From Rubrivivax sp. (GTDB lineage: Bacteria; Pseudomonadota; Gammaproteobacteria; Burkholderiales; Burkholderiaceae_C), in assembly GCA_030693565.1 (NCBI GenBank), contig JAUYAJ010000123.1, positions 1 to 5,722 of the forward strand: a stretch of 5,722 nucleotides of DNA. The letters are read 5' to 3'. Shown here piece after piece: positions 4,540 to 5,722 of the stretch (within the stretch, counting starts at the first letter, position 1; each line of letters starts with the position of its first letter). A model generated the notes under the pieces. That model worked only from the letters and a program-made list of their open reading frames with translations. It searched no databases and was not told where the DNA came from. A program made the position numbers and the translations under genes.

Positions 4540-5722
4540 ATGATTCTCGACAGCCTGCAACTCGCCATCGGCCTGCTGGCAGCGGCCGACGCGGCGCTGC
4601 TGCGCATCGTCACGCTGTCGCTGCAGGTCAGCGGCACGGCCTGCGCCATCGGCGCGCTGGCCGGGCTGTGGCTGGGCGTCTGGCTGGCGGTGGCGCGCTT
4701 TCCCGGCCACCAGGCGCTGGTGTGGTTGCTCAATACGCTGCTGGCCTTGCCGCCAGTCGTCGTCGGCCTGACGGTCTACCTGCTGCTGTCGCGCTCGGGG
4801 CCGCTGGGCGCGCTGGGCATCTTGTTCACGCCGGCGGCGATGGTGGTGGCGCAAAGTGTTCTCGTCGTGCCGCTGATCGCTGCCTTGACGCGCCGCCTGG
4901 TGATCGGCGGCCTGCAGGAAGGCGGCGACCAGCTGCGTTCACTGGGCGCCGGGCCGCTGCGCAGCGCCGCGCTGGTGCTGGTGCACGAACGGCTGGGCGT
5001 GCTGACGATCGGCTTGACCGCCTTCGGCCGCGCCGTCTCCGAGGTGGGTGCGGTGATGATCGTCGGCGGCAACATCGACGGCGTGACGCGGGTGATGACC
5101 ACCGCGATCGCGCTCGAGACCAGCAAAGGTGACCTCGCGCTGGCGCTGGCGCTGGGCCTGGTGCTGCTGGCGGTGGTGGGGTTGGTGAACCTGGGCATCA
5201 GCGCGCTGCAATGGCAGGGCGCGCGCGCCGCCCGCCAGTTGCCCGCCATGGCGCCGGCCACCCTGCTTGCCGCAGCGCCGCCCCACCTGCCCGTGCTGCC
5301 AGCGGCCGCCGCGCTGCCATTGGTGACGGTCGACGCGGCCACGGTGCGCTTCGACGCCGTCGTCGCCTTGCGCGATGTCAGCCTGACGCTGCGGCGCGGC
5401 GACCGGCTGGCGCTGGTCGGTGCGAATGGCTCGGGCAAGACCACCTTGCTGCGCCTGCTGCACGGCTTGCTGCCCGGCGCTGACGCATGCCAGCGCGAAC
5501 GGCTGCAGCCCGAAGGCCGGATGCCGGTGGCGGCGATGCTGTTCCAGCGCCCCTTTCTGCTCAACCTGAGCGTGCGCCGCAACGTGCTCGTCGGCCTGTG
5601 GCTGCGCGGTGTGCCAGGCGCCCAGCGCCAGGCGCGCTGCGACGACGCGCTGCAACGCGTTGGCTTGCAGTCGCTGGCGGCGCGGCCGGCGCGCGCGCTG
5701 TCCGGCGGCCAGCAGCAGCGGC
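4540..5722 (+). CDS. TupB-TupC-like fused ABC transporter (permease plus ATPase) for tungstate/molybdate, 3' end outside window
   Basis: One uninterrupted frame of 394 codons runs off the right edge. Residues 1 to about 225 are an ABC permease with hydrophobic segments near 23-52, 60-84, 95-117, 152-177 and 199-223. The stretch EVGAVMIVGGNI, then TRVMTTAIALETSKGD (168-198), is characteristic of TupB-type tungstate permeases. An EAA-like coupling loop (Glu127-Gly-Gly, Gly136) contacts the ATPase in the family. Residues about 226-261 are an Ala/Pro-rich linker. An ABC ATPase domain follows: Walker A GANGSGKTT (294-302), Q-loop Gln336 (LFQRPF) and signature LSGGQQQR (387-394). Walker B and the rest lie beyond the window. 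The known system has TupA (binding protein), TupB and TupC as separate genes; here B and C are one polypeptide. An internal ATG at 5248 has no ribosome binding site. Specificity is inferred from the TupB-like motifs and from moeA, fdhD and formate dehydrogenase nearby. Other anions cannot be excluded. Confidence 0.85.
   Translation, partial: MILDSLQLAIGLLAAADAALLRIVTLSLQVSGTACAIGALAGLWLGVWLAVARFPGHQALVWLLNTLLALPPVVVGLTVYLLLSRSGPLGALGILFTPAAMVVAQSVLVVPLIAALTRRLVIGGLQEGGDQLRSLGAGPLRSAALVLVHERLGVLTIGLTAFGRAVSEVGAVMIVGGNIDGVTRVMTTAIALETSKGDLALALALGLVLLAVVGLVNLGISALQWQGARAARQLPAMAPATLLAAAPPHLPVLPAAAALPLVTVDAATVRFDAVVALRDVSLTLRRGDRLALVGANGSGKTTLLRLLHGLLPGADACQRERLQPEGRMPVAAMLFQRPFLLNLSVRRNVLVGLWLRGVPGAQRQARCDDALQRVGLQSLAARPARALSGGQQQR

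Noticed and set aside
3044..4543. A 499-codon open frame on the + strand opposite moeA
   Set aside because: It is antisense to a MoeA with all family motifs; its translation is His/Gln/Ala/Arg-rich with no recognisable domain, typical of long chance frames in GC-rich DNA.
5211..5330. Frameshift or lost stop between permease and ATPase
   Set aside because: I read the codons through the junction: the same frame continues without stops through a plausible linker into the ATPase domain. A sequencing error still cannot be excluded from one sequence.
4776..5582. Long - strand frames opposite the transporter gene (268 and 238 codons)
   Set aside because: The + strand frame has Walker A, Q-loop and signature motifs plus the permease signature; the opposite frames are low-complexity shadows.

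Overview
The window is a GC-rich stretch of bacterial chromosome. Its tightly packed genes, its gene families and the character of the proteins suggest a betaproteobacterium, most likely of the order Burkholderiales. That placement is inferred from style and family resemblance, not from a search.

Left part (1-2879, all on the + strand): the 3' part of a membrane-bound, periplasm-facing formate dehydrogenase operon. In order it holds the end of the iron-sulfur beta subunit, a 78-residue lipoprotein, the cytochrome b gamma subunit (378 aa, with signal peptide and N-terminal extension), a 117-residue exported protein with two cysteines, and fdhD, the sulfur-transfer factor for the enzyme's metal-pterin cofactor. 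Gaps are 0-26 bases and some genes overlap, so co-transcription is likely. The catalytic alpha subunit is expected just upstream of the window.

Middle (2880-3202): fdhD and the convergent moeA gene are separated by a 268-base element (2936-3203). It is bounded by perfect 26-base inverted repeats and filled with nested inverted repeats that together could fold into a three-way junction. Its right end touches the moeA stop codon. I did not recognise it as a known family, and it is the most unusual object in the window.

Right part: moeA (3203-4483, - strand; molybdenum insertion into molybdopterin) is divergent from an ABC transporter gene (4540 to the window end, + strand). The 56-base gap between them contains a perfect 13-base palindrome, CAATGCTGCATTG. 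The transporter reads as one continuous frame joining a TupB-like tungstate/molybdate permease to its ATPase; the two halves are usually separate genes.

Taken together the window forms a metal-cofactor supply line. An oxyanion importer brings in tungstate or molybdate, MoeA inserts the metal into the pterin, FdhD sulfurates the cofactor, and the formate dehydrogenase uses it to pass electrons from formate through the Fe-S subunit and cytochrome b to the quinone pool.
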